Positions 25,605-33,643 of a stretch of DNA of 64,000 nucleotides are shown in pieces; position 1 is the first letter of the stretch, and each line of letters opens with the position of its first letter. This DNA comes from Pseudohongiella acticola. Its GTDB lineage: Bacteria > Pseudomonadota > Gammaproteobacteria > Pseudomonadales > Pseudohongiellaceae. The stretch is from the NCBI RefSeq assembly GCF_001758195.1, contig NZ_MASR01000001.1:496001-560000 (forward strand). The letters are read 5' to 3'. Both the position numbers and the translations under genes were made by a program. The notes below the pieces were generated by a model. The model was not told the DNA's origin, made no database searches, and saw nothing but the letters and a program-made list of their open reading frames with translations.

Positions 25605-26738
25605 TCAGGCTTTCGCCAGATCCTGCATGACGAGCGCAAGAAACCTGGCCGCTTCACCCCCGCTGGCCGCCCTGTGATCAAAGGTCAACGATAGTGGCAA
25701 CACACGATGGACAGCAGGTACTCCGTCTACTGCCACTACTTCGTCGCGCATCTTCCCTGCGCCCAGAATTGCCACTGTCGGTGGCACGATCACCGGATTG
25801 GCATAGCGTCCAGCAATCGTCCCGAAATTGGATAATGTAATGGTGGCCCCCGTCATTTCCTGTGGCGGGATTTTGCGCGACTTGACGGCATCGCGTAGAT
25901 TATTGAGTCCTTTGCGCAAATCCGTTGTCTTTCGACCCGCAATGTCTCTTAACACAGGCACAAACAGCCCGTCGGGCGTATCCACAGCAATACCCAGGTC
26001 GACCCGATCAATCAGGCGCAATGACAGATTGCTGCCGTCAAACCAAGCGTTAAATTGCGGTGCATCTTTACAGGCGAGCCCGATCGCGCGCACCAGACGC
26101 ATGGTCGGGTCTTCCTGTTTCTTCCAGGCATGAATATCAACGTCATCGTAAAGGGTTACGCCGACAACTTCTGCATGTGCTCTGGCCATGTTTTTTGCCA
26201 TTACCCGGCGTACACCGCTCAGCGTCGTGGCACTGCCAAAATCATCACGCACCTGCGCCGCCTTTTCCACATCATCCGTGGTTATCAGGCCATGCGAGCC
26301 CGATCCGGCAACCTGGGTCAGATCAACATTGAGGCGCTTGGCCAGTGCCTTGATCAGCGGCGTGGCCAGCACCCTGTCACTGTTGCGACTATCCGCGGCG
26401 GCCGTCGACGCTGGCTCAGGGCTGCCAATGATAAAATCGTCGGTCTCTATTTCGGCACTGCCGGTTTTGACTTTGCCAACCACAGTGCCGCTGTCATCAT
26501 TCTTTGCATCGGCATATTCCAGCAACGGTTCACCCACGTGTACCTGATCGCCGGCGGCGCCAAACAGCGTCAATACTTTGCCCGCGCAGGGCGACGGCAC
26601 ATCAACAATCGCCTTGGCTGTTTCCACAGAGACAATGACCTGATCTTCGCTGACTGTATCGCCAGCCTTGATATGCCACTCGACAATTTCGGCTTCCTGC
26701 AATCCCTCACCCAAATCGGGCAGCTTAAAATACCTCAT
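25605..26738 (-). CDS. bkdB: Branched-chain 2-oxoacid dehydrogenase E2 (dihydrolipoyl acyltransferase)
   Basis: 377 residues. An N-terminal lipoyl domain carries the lipoylated Lys42 in SVETAKAIVDV (ETAKA rather than the common ETDKA). An E1/E3-binding domain (about 120-160, TPLIKALAKRLNVDLTQVAG) and an acyltransferase domain follow. The active-site His355 sits in DHRAASGGEAARF; the usual Asp of DHRxxDG is Ser359, as in one branch of E2 proteins from gammaproteobacteria. It transfers the branched acyl group to CoA. It begins 9 bp after E1beta. E3 (lipoamide dehydrogenase) is not encoded here and is probably shared with other complexes. Confidence 0.9.
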   Translation of the reverse strand: MRYFKLPDLGEGLQEAEIVEWHIKAGDTVSEDQVIVSVETAKAIVDVPSPCAGKVLTLFGAAGDQVHVGEPLLEYADAKNDDSGTVVGKVKTGSAEIETDDFIIGSPEPASTAAADSRNSDRVLATPLIKALAKRLNVDLTQVAGSGSHGLITTDDVEKAAQVRDDFGSATTLSGVRRVMAKNMARAHAEVVGVTLYDDVDIHAWKKQEDPTMRLVRAIGLACKDAPQFNAWFDGSNLSLRLIDRVDLGIAVDTPDGLFVPVLRDIAGRKTTDLRKGLNNLRDAVKSRKIPPQEMTGATITLSNFGTIAGRYANPVIVPPTVAILGAGKMRDEVVAVDGVPAVHRVLPLSLTFDHRAASGGEAARFLALVMQDLAKA

Positions 26739-26747
26739 GCCAGCTCC

Positions 26748-27812
26748 TTATGCGTTTTCCAGTGTTGCCGTGGCGGCGTCGACAATATCAGCAACCGAAG
26801 GCATATACAGGGACTCGTTACCGGGATAGGGCATCGGAGTATCGTAACCGGCGACCCGCTGAACGGGTGCACGCAAATACAACAACGCCTCCTCGGCAAT
26901 ACGTGCGCTGATCTCCGAACCCACACCGAAACTGCGCGGTGCTTCCTGAATCACAACACAGCGCCCGGTTTTTTCCACCGAACGTCGAATAGTGTCCATG
27001 TCCAATGGACTTATCGTAGCCACATCAATCACTTCCGCAGCCACGCCGATTTCTTCCAGTTGCTTCGCCGCCAGCAGAGTTTCATGGACCATGGCACCCC
27101 ACGACACAAGCGTCAGGTCAGTGCCTTCCCGTAATGTGAAGCAGGTGTCCAGGGGCAGGCCCTGACCGTCATCAACAACCTGCTGGCGAACCATGCGATA
27201 GATCCGTTTGGGCTCCAGAAAAACAACAGGATCGGGATTGCGGATGGCGGATAACAACAGGCCATAGGCTCGGGTTGGCGATGACGGGATCACCACACGT
27301 AAACCCGGCATGTGTGCGAACATGGCTTCCGTGCTTTCGGAATGATGTTCCGGCGCATGAATGCCACCGCCAAAGGGTGCACGTAACACCATCGGACAGC
27401 TGAGTCGGCCGCGCGTACGATTGCGTAAACGCCCTGCGTGACACAGCATCTGCTCCACCGTGGCGTTAATAAAACCCATAAACTGGATTTCAGCTACCGG
27501 TCGCATGCCCTGGCTGGCCATGCCTACCGATATGCCGGCGATCAATGCTTCCGCCAGTGGTGTATCAATTACCCGTTTGTAGCCGAATGCCTCGCGCAGG
27601 CCCAGGGTCGCTCTGAACACACCGCCATTGATGCCAATGTCTTCCCCCAGCACAACAACGTCTGGGTCATCGCTAAGTGCGCGTCGCAGGGCGAGGTTTA
27701 TCGCTTCGACGAGTGTCACGCCATGCACATTGTCGGCGCCAGGTCTTGCATTGGTGGCCCGGGATTTTCCGACCGCCTTTTCTTTGTTCTTGCTGGCAGT
27801 GTTAGCTGTCAT
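26748..27812 (-). CDS. bkdA2: Branched-chain 2-oxoacid dehydrogenase E1 beta subunit
   Basis: 354-residue transketolase-like beta chain of the thiamine-diphosphate E1 heterotetramer. The start at 27812 (GGGAGG upstream) overlaps the end of the E1alpha gene by 11 bp; a longer frame exists but lies inside E1alpha. Conserved segments are VLGEDIGINGGVFRAT, DTPLAEALIAGISVGMAS, EIQFMGFINATVEQM and RAPFGGGIHAPEHHSES. The C-terminal half (VIQEAPRSFGVGSEISARI) is the transketolase C domain. It is the second gene of the ldh-bkdA1-bkdA2-bkdB operon. Pyruvate specificity cannot be excluded from sequence, but the leucine dehydrogenase neighbour favours branched-chain ketoacids. Confidence 0.9.
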   Translation of the reverse strand: MTANTASKNKEKAVGKSRATNARPGADNVHGVTLVEAINLALRRALSDDPDVVVLGEDIGINGGVFRATLGLREAFGYKRVIDTPLAEALIAGISVGMASQGMRPVAEIQFMGFINATVEQMLCHAGRLRNRTRGRLSCPMVLRAPFGGGIHAPEHHSESTEAMFAHMPGLRVVIPSSPTRAYGLLLSAIRNPDPVVFLEPKRIYRMVRQQVVDDGQGLPLDTCFTLREGTDLTLVSWGAMVHETLLAAKQLEEIGVAAEVIDVATISPLDMDTIRRSVEKTGRCVVIQEAPRSFGVGSEISARIAEEALLYLRAPVQRVAGYDTPMPYPGNESLYMPSVADIVDAATATLENA

Positions 27813-28905
27813 CACAATTGCCTCCCGCTGCATTGTCACGCTCCAGCCTGGCCAGCAAACGTTCACGCTGTGCCTGCAACGGCTGGGGCATGGCGGCAAA
27901 GACATAAGCCATAAAATCATCGGCCGCCTGGGGTGCGGTATTCAGGTAGTCTGCTACCGCCTTGTCGATGCTCTGTTTGACCTCCGCGAGCAAGGACTGC
28001 TCCTGCGCTGGTGTCCACTGCCCGAGTTCATGCAGATAGGTCTGCAGACGCTTCACCGGATCGTATTCCCAGGCCTGACTGACTTCGCTGGCCTCACGGT
28101 ACCGGGTCGCATCATCTGCCGTGGTGTGATCGCTTAAACGGTAACTGACTGCCTCGATCAACGTGCCCCCTTTGCCGCTTCGCGCCCTGGTCAGAGCATT
28201 ACGCACAGCCTGAAACACCGCAACCACATCGTTGCCATCAATCTGGATACTGTCAATGCCGACGGCCAGCGCCTTCTCCGCCAGCGTTGCGGTGGCAGTT
28301 TGCAGACCACGCGGCACTGAGATGGCCCATTGATTATTATTGATGACGGCAACCATGGGCAGTTGCCACACACCCACGAGATTGAGCGCCTCGTACACAT
28401 CACCGCGCGAGGTGGCACCGTCGCCACAGTTGGCAACAACGGCCTGCTTTACACCACGGCTTTTCATGGCAGCGGCAATACCTGCGGCATGACTCATTTG
28501 TGTGCCAATTGGCACACAGTTGGGGAAATCTTTAACGGCGGCGCCTTCAAACAGGTTGCCACGCTCGTCTCCGCCCCAGACCTGCAGAATCTGCTGCATG
28601 CTTACGCCACGCAGTACCTGCGTTGCCTGATCACGGTAATACGGCACCAGCACATCAGCATCCTGCATGGCCATGCCAATACCGGTGCCGATCGCCTCCT
28701 GGCCCAGACAGGATGGATAGGTGTGCATCTGGCCTGTACGCTGCAGCGCAACAGCCTTCTTGTCCAGCTGCCGGATACGCACCATGTGCTGATAACTTTG
28801 CTGTAGCCAGTCGATACTGACACCGTCAGGCAACTCGTTAACCAGCTTACCGTGAGCATCGATAAATCCGAGTTTGCCTGGCGTCTGATCCAGAACATCG
28901 AACAT
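27802..28905 (-). CDS. bkdA1: Branched-chain 2-oxoacid dehydrogenase E1 alpha subunit
   Basis: 367-residue thiamine-diphosphate-binding alpha chain. YPSCLGQEAIGTGIG precedes the cofactor motif, which starts at GDGATSRGDVYEALN and ends in NNQWAIS (the GDG...N motif that binds Mg-ThDP). The phosphorylation-loop equivalent, SYRLSDHTTADDATRYR, is typical of the BCKDH/PDH alpha family. AAGGAGGG lies 7 nt before the ATG. It starts 41 bp after the leucine dehydrogenase stop and overlaps E1beta by 11 bp. It decarboxylates the 2-ketoacids that the dehydrogenase produces from Leu, Ile and Val. Confidence 0.92.
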   Translation of the reverse strand: MFDVLDQTPGKLGFIDAHGKLVNELPDGVSIDWLQQSYQHMVRIRQLDKKAVALQRTGQMHTYPSCLGQEAIGTGIGMAMQDADVLVPYYRDQATQVLRGVSMQQILQVWGGDERGNLFEGAAVKDFPNCVPIGTQMSHAAGIAAAMKSRGVKQAVVANCGDGATSRGDVYEALNLVGVWQLPMVAVINNNQWAISVPRGLQTATATLAEKALAVGIDSIQIDGNDVVAVFQAVRNALTRARSGKGGTLIEAVSYRLSDHTTADDATRYREASEVSQAWEYDPVKRLQTYLHELGQWTPAQEQSLLAEVKQSIDKAVADYLNTAPQAADDFMAYVFAAMPQPLQAQRERLLARLERDNAAGGNCDDS

Positions 28906-28946
28906 GCGCCGCCCTCCTTCAGTCAGATAACAGGAATTTGCTCAAA

Positions 28947-30017
28947 CTAGTCAAACAGCAAGGCTTCAGCCACCCGATTGGCAATCTGTTCTGGAGGACT
29001 GTTGTCAGCGTGACTGCGTGCGAACAGATCTGACAGCGTGCTACCCAGAGCGAGTGTACGCTGATTGATTTCGCTGGCCGGTTTTTTCAGGTATCCGAGT
29101 GACACCTGAATGAGACCACCTGCGTTGATGACATAGTCCGGTGCGTACAGGATGCCTTTGTTATGCAGCACCTCTCCCTGAACATCGTCACTGAGCTGAT
29201 TGTTGGCCGCGCCGGCGACAATGTTGCAACGCAACCGAGGAATAGTGTCGGCATTAATGACACCGCCCAGGCCGCAAGGCGCAAACAGATCACAGTCGAC
29301 ATCATAAATCTCATCGACAGCCACTGTGTCCGCAGCAAATTCATCAATACAGCGTTGCACACGCCGGGCATCTGCATCACTGACAATCAGGCGAGCGCCA
29401 TCGCGGTGCAGCAAGGCTGCCAGTGCATATCCGACATTGCCCACGCCCTGTATGGCGATGCGCAGGCCATTGACGGAATCCCGTTGCAGCTGGTGCTTCA
29501 CCGCGGCGACAATACCTGCGTAAACACCGAGTGCGGTCACCGGGGACGGATCCAGGCCGTCTTTTGAGGTACCTGAGACGTAAGGTGTATTTCTGGCGAC
29601 TTCATCCATGTCGGTAATCAGACTGCCACTGTCTACGGCCGTGATATAGCGCCCACCCAGGTCGTGGATGAAGCTGCCAAAAGCCTGAAACAGTTCCTGC
29701 CGATCAAACGCCTGCATGGGTTTGAGGATCACTGCTTTACCGCCACCCTGTGGCACGTTGGCAATCGCGGCTTTGTAGCTCATACCCCGGGCAAGGCGGA
29801 TAACGTCATCAATGGCGTCGTCATCACTCTGGTAGGCAATGAAACGACAACCTCCCAGAGCGGGTCCGAGCCGGGTGTTGTGGATCGCGATGATGGCGCG
29901 CAGGCCGGAGGCTTCGTCGTGGCGGAAATGCAATTCGTTCAGATCAGCACGTTCGATTCTGTCGAATATGGCGTCGGATGCGGACGCGGACGCGTGCGCA
30001 GGTTCACTCTTGTTCAT
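28947..30017 (-). CDS. ldh: Leucine dehydrogenase (Glu/Leu/Phe/Val dehydrogenase family)
   Basis: 356 residues. NAD-dependent oxidative deamination of branched-chain amino acids to 2-ketoacids. The start at 30017 (AGGAGA upstream) gives the normal length. Catalytic lysines lie in MSYKAAIANVPQGGGKAV (Lys82, Lys94). The dinucleotide motif is QGVGNVGYALAALL. The substrate-pocket region TAVDSGSLITDMDEVARN matches leucine rather than glutamate dehydrogenases. It heads the operon with the E1alpha, E1beta and E2 genes, giving a complete amino acid to acyl-CoA route. The upstream region shared with glk contains an inverted repeat of two -35-like boxes. Confidence 0.92.
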   Translation of the reverse strand: MNKSEPAHASASASDAIFDRIERADLNELHFRHDEASGLRAIIAIHNTRLGPALGGCRFIAYQSDDDAIDDVIRLARGMSYKAAIANVPQGGGKAVILKPMQAFDRQELFQAFGSFIHDLGGRYITAVDSGSLITDMDEVARNTPYVSGTSKDGLDPSPVTALGVYAGIVAAVKHQLQRDSVNGLRIAIQGVGNVGYALAALLHRDGARLIVSDADARRVQRCIDEFAADTVAVDEIYDVDCDLFAPCGLGGVINADTIPRLRCNIVAGAANNQLSDDVQGEVLHNKGILYAPDYVINAGGLIQVSLGYLKKPASEINQRTLALGSTLSDLFARSHADNSPPEQIANRVAEALLFD

Positions 30018-30141
30018 GACTGTCTCCTGGGTGCTGTCAGACTTTGTAGGTCGTTTGCACAAGCCATGCATATCGGGGGTGGTGATATGTTGGCCGGATG
30101 ATTTAAAACCTGAGCATATATTGCCCTGAGCCACCTGTCTA

Positions 30142-30182
30142 CTGTCAACACGCTTGACAGGTTTTTGCTGGACCGCTAAAAA
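30142..30182 (+). promoter_or_regulatory. Inverted repeat and likely glk promoter
   Basis: CTGTCAA (142-148) and TTGACAG (154-160) form an inverted repeat over 5 bp. TTGACA (30154-30159), 17 bp, TAAAAA (30177-30182) is a good sigma-70 promoter pointing to glk. The half-sites resemble the TetR-type operator but are everted, so common control is not claimed. Confidence 0.5.
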
Positions 30183-30261
30183 GGTCAGCAGTAGCAGGAC
30201 GGACAAAAGCCTGTAAAGACAATAGCCAGTACGGACAATAGCAAGGAAGGACAGCAGCACA

Positions 30262-31266
30262 ATGCAGGCAAAAAATATATCGGCCACGTTAGAATCAAAC
30301 GCCAGGTCCTCCGCAGCCACGGTATTGGTCGCTGATATCGGGGGCACCAACGCCCGCTTCGCGCTGAGCGGCCCTGATCAGGCACTCTCTCATGTGGTTT
30401 CACTTTCCTGCCGCGACTATGCTGACATCAGCGAGGCAATCTCGACTTACCTGCAGACACTGGACCCTCAACAGGCAGCGCAACCGCGAGGCATATTTCT
30501 GGCAGTCGCGGCCGCGACCGATCAGGATGAGATAAAACTGACCAATAACCAATGGCAATTCAGCCAGCAGGCCCTGGCCCAGACTTTAGGCATGCCCGTG
30601 ACTGCCATCAATGATTTTACGGCACAGGCCTGGTGCCTGCCCTCACTCTCCGCTTCAGATGTAAAATGGTTGCAGCAATACAGTCCGCACGATCTGGTCT
30701 GGACCCGGGGCAACCGCAGTATCGCTGGCCCCGGCACCGGTTTTGGTGCCGCCACCATGACCCTGAACGGTGAAGTACTGGAATCCGAACCCGGCCAATG
30801 CGCCTTTGCCCCTCTGACTCCCCGTCAACTCGCCATGGTTGTACATCTTTGGGACAGCTACCCGCGTGTCACGGTCGATTACCTGTTGTCAGGACCCGGA
30901 TTGAGTAATATCTATTCAGCAATTGTCATGTTGAATACCGGCAAACCAGCCGAAGACCTGGTGGCAGCCGACATTGCAATGGCAGCCCGGCACGGTGATG
31001 AGCTGGCCCGGCAGAGTCTGGATGAATTTTCCCGTATGCTGGGTGCGGTCTGTGGCGACATTGCGCTGAGCATGGGCAGTCTGGGTGGGTTTTTCCTGAC
31101 CGGCGCCATGCTACAGAAACTGGATGAATTATTTAATGCGGAGCTGTTCCTGGCGGCTTTTACCGACAAGGGAAGTTTTAGCGACTGGTGCCGGCGCGTG
31201 CCAATTGCAATAATGACAATGACTGATCCCGGCCTCAGGGGCTGCGCCGTTTTCAGCCAGCGATAA
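30262..31266 (+). CDS. glk: Glucokinase
   Basis: 334-residue bacterial glucokinase (Glk, ROK-independent branch) that phosphorylates glucose with ATP. The phosphate-1 loop is VADIGGTNARFAL, the sugar-binding and catalytic segment is AINDFTAQAW, and the GPGTGFGAA adenosine motif is present. The C-terminal GGFFLTGAMLQKL segment is usual for Glk. AAGGAAGGA lies upstream of the ATG. It is divergent from leucine dehydrogenase and convergent with the isomerase/MFS operon. It would trap glucose released by the glycoside-degrading genes that follow. Confidence 0.93.
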   Translation: MQAKNISATLESNARSSAATVLVADIGGTNARFALSGPDQALSHVVSLSCRDYADISEAISTYLQTLDPQQAAQPRGIFLAVAAATDQDEIKLTNNQWQFSQQALAQTLGMPVTAINDFTAQAWCLPSLSASDVKWLQQYSPHDLVWTRGNRSIAGPGTGFGAATMTLNGEVLESEPGQCAFAPLTPRQLAMVVHLWDSYPRVTVDYLLSGPGLSNIYSAIVMLNTGKPAEDLVAADIAMAARHGDELARQSLDEFSRMLGAVCGDIALSMGSLGGFFLTGAMLQKLDELFNAELFLAAFTDKGSFSDWCRRVPIAIMTMTDPGLRGCAVFSQR

Positions 31267-31296
31267 CCACCCTGGTGTTGGCGAAACTAACAACAG

Positions 31297-32217
31297 TCAG
31301 ACATCACAAATCGTCACCGCTTCGGCCAGGGACGCAACGCGTTGCTCGTTGCTACGAACATTGCCGTTGCCATCACGTCTGGGAATAAATTCCTGTGCTA
31401 CGTAACCTTCAAATTCGGTGGCCAGTATCGCTTTCATGATGGCCGGATAATTAAGCTCCTGGCTGTCATCTATTTCATTCCGCCCGGGCACCCCCGCCGT
31501 GTGATAATGCCCAAACCATTGATGATGATCCCGGATGGTACGAATCACATCACCTTCCTGCACCTGCATGTGATAGATATCATACAGCAGTCTGAAATTG
31601 GGTGACCCGATACGGTCACACAAGGCAATACCCCACTGCGAGCTGTCACACATATAGTCGGGGTGATCTATCTTGCTGTTGAACAACTCCATCTGTATGA
31701 CAATATTGTGCCGTTCGGCCAAGGCCATGATCTGTTGCAGGCCATCGGCACAATTCTGCAAACCAGTTTCGTCATCCATACCGTCACGGTTGCCACTGAA
31801 ACAGATCAGATTGCGATACCCAGCCTGTGCCATCAGTTCAATGTGAGTTCGATATCGCTGGATCAGGTTGCCATGTAATTCGGGTCGATTCCATCCCTCA
31901 GTCAGACTGATTTCGGCGCCATTACACATTGAGCAATCAATGCCATGATCTTTTAAAACTTGCCATTGTTCCGGACCTACCAGATCAATGGCCGAAAAAC
32001 CGATCTCGTTAACCACCTGACACAGCTCTGGCAACGACAGAAAGTCATACGTCCACTGGGCGACGGAGTGTTTTATATTGCCTCTGCCAACAAAAGGCAC
32101 CGTCCCCTGCTCCAAACCATGCCCCGCAACCCGGGCCGAAGCGCCGCCTGCCGCCAGAGCCATCGAACTCAGTGCTGCCCGCTTTAACAGTTCACGCCGA
32201 TTGAGAGACTGAGTCAT
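31297..32217 (-). CDS. Tat-exported TIM-barrel protein, hydroxypyruvate isomerase-like
   Basis: 306 residues. The start at 32217 gives a Tat leader (NRRELLKRAALSSMALAAGG). The mature part is an AP-endonuclease-2/xylose-isomerase type TIM barrel: HSVAQWTYDFLSLPELC, IQMELFNSKIDHPDY (metal Glu), LLYDIYHMQVQEGD (Asp, His), HTAGVPGRNEIDD and GYVAQEFIPRR (final Glu) match hydroxypyruvate isomerase (Hyi). Export to the periplasm argues against a cytoplasmic hydroxypyruvate role. In 3-keto-glycoside clusters such proteins act as isomerases, lyases or hydratases. Its gene overlaps the transporter gene by 26 bp, so they are co-transcribed. Confidence 0.85.
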   Translation of the reverse strand: MTQSLNRRELLKRAALSSMALAAGGASARVAGHGLEQGTVPFVGRGNIKHSVAQWTYDFLSLPELCQVVNEIGFSAIDLVGPEQWQVLKDHGIDCSMCNGAEISLTEGWNRPELHGNLIQRYRTHIELMAQAGYRNLICFSGNRDGMDDETGLQNCADGLQQIMALAERHNIVIQMELFNSKIDHPDYMCDSSQWGIALCDRIGSPNFRLLYDIYHMQVQEGDVIRTIRDHHQWFGHYHTAGVPGRNEIDDSQELNYPAIMKAILATEFEGYVAQEFIPRRDGNGNVRSNEQRVASLAEAVTICDV

Positions 32218-33481
32218 GGTTCTTCTCACTTTTGAATGTAAATACAAAGAACAGCAATATCGCCAGCGCCAGTAATGACGGCATGACCCAGAAAGCAAAC
32301 GCACTCTGTTGCCAACCGATCATGGTCGAACCGTCAAGCGAAATCCGGTCTCCCCACCAGCCCAGCATATAGTTGCCTACCAGCATACCCGCACCGTAGG
32401 TCAGCAGCGCAAACAGCCCCTGTGCACTCGCACGAATGGGGGCCGGTGCCTTGCGGTCGACATAGAGTTGACCGGTGACAAAAAAGAAATCGTAGCAGAT
32501 ACCATGCAAGGCAATACCGAATATCAGAAACGCAGCAGATTCAGGGAAGCTGGCAAACACCAGATAACGTAAGGCCCAGGCACCCATGGCCACCACCAGC
32601 ATCCACTTAATGCCAAACCGAATCAAAAAGAATGGCACTAACAGCATGAACAGGACTTCGCTCATCTGACCGATGGCCATGAACGAAGCAGACTGATCAC
32701 CAAACGCCATGGCGGCAACAAAGTCATTGGTGCGGGCATAATAAAACGACAGCGGGATACTGATCAGAAAACTGCTGAGCGCAAAGATAAAAAAGTTTCG
32801 CTCCGCCATCAGTTTGATTGCGTCCAGCCCAAGGCTTTTACTGAAACTGAATCGCTCTCCTCTGGCCTGTGGCGGTGTCGCCGGCAGGGTCAGGCAGTAA
32901 AGACCGTAGAGCAATGAGATTACGGCGGCCATTCTGAGTGGCACATTGGATGCCTGCGCGTTTTCCACACCGGTGATTATCTGCAGGAAAGGTATGTCCA
33001 CCCAGCCCAGCACTGTCTGTGCGACCACAAAGCCTGAGACGATCCAGCCAATGGTGCCCCAGACCCGAATCGCGGGAAACTGTCGGTCCGGACTGTCAAT
33101 ATTGGAGAATGCGATCGCATTGGCTAACGCCAACGTCGGCATGTAGAGCATAAAATAAGCAAACATGACCCAGATGAATGTGCCCGGATCAGTGACTGTC
33201 GACGCGTACCAGAGCAGTGCCGCACCGGCGAATTGACAGAACGCATTCAGACGCTCAGCATTAAAATAACGATCGGCCAGCAACCCGACAAACAACGGCG
33301 CCAGTAATGCAGCCCAGTTATGAGTGGCATAAGCCTGACCTATAATACTGTTGATGCCGGTCTCACCTTGAAACACAGACAACAGATAACTGCCCAGGGT
33401 GACAAAAAAAGCTCCCCAGACAAAGAACTGCAGGAACATCATGATGCTGAGGCGAGTGATGATGTGACGATCTGAACCCAT
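32192..33481 (-). CDS. MFS transporter, nucleoside:H+ symporter / sugar permease type
   Basis: 429-residue inner-membrane protein with twelve predicted TM helices. The N-terminus (MFLQFFVWGAFFVTLGSYL) and the segment IRVWGTIGWIVSGFV are typical of the NupG/nucleoside-H+ symporter branch, whose bacterial relatives in sugar clusters take up glycosides. It is the first gene of a two-gene operon with the Tat hydroxypyruvate isomerase-like protein, and divergent from a Gfo/Idh/MocA gene across a 162-bp region containing inverted repeats. The probable cargo is the sugar or keto-sugar made in the periplasm. Confidence 0.85.
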   Translation of the reverse strand: MGSDRHIITRLSIMMFLQFFVWGAFFVTLGSYLLSVFQGETGINSIIGQAYATHNWAALLAPLFVGLLADRYFNAERLNAFCQFAGAALLWYASTVTDPGTFIWVMFAYFMLYMPTLALANAIAFSNIDSPDRQFPAIRVWGTIGWIVSGFVVAQTVLGWVDIPFLQIITGVENAQASNVPLRMAAVISLLYGLYCLTLPATPPQARGERFSFSKSLGLDAIKLMAERNFFIFALSSFLISIPLSFYYARTNDFVAAMAFGDQSASFMAIGQMSEVLFMLLVPFFLIRFGIKWMLVVAMGAWALRYLVFASFPESAAFLIFGIALHGICYDFFFVTGQLYVDRKAPAPIRASAQGLFALLTYGAGMLVGNYMLGWWGDRISLDGSTMIGWQQSAFAFWVMPSLLALAILLFFVFTFKSEKNHDSVSQSA

Positions 33482-33540
33482 AAAGTAGCTTCCCGGTCTG
33501 CTTGTTATTGTTTGCCGACTACATTCGTTCTAGACTCTGA

Positions 33541-33585
33541 TGTTAACAAGAAATGCTGGCAAGAATCCGTAATTTTTTTGCCAGC
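33541..33585. promoter_or_regulatory. Inverted repeats in the divergent MFS / Gfo-Idh-MocA promoter region
   Basis: A perfect 8-bp pair, GCTGGCAA (33555-33562) and TTGCCAGC (33578-33585), is separated by 15 bp, with half-site centres 23 bp apart. A perfect palindrome TGTTAACA (33541-33548) lies just beside it. Placement midway between two divergent sugar genes suggests an operator. No known regulator gene of LacI or GntR type lies nearby. Confidence 0.5.
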
Positions 33586-33643
33586 GGATCTCATCAGCAT
33601 ATGTGCTCATAAACAACTAACAACATTGCCCGGCCAGTAGAAT

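Noticed and set aside
26055-27134. 359-residue open frame on the plus strand opposite the E2/E1beta genes
   Set aside because: It is antisense to well-recognised enzymes and has no family motifs; it arises from codon bias in a gene-dense region.
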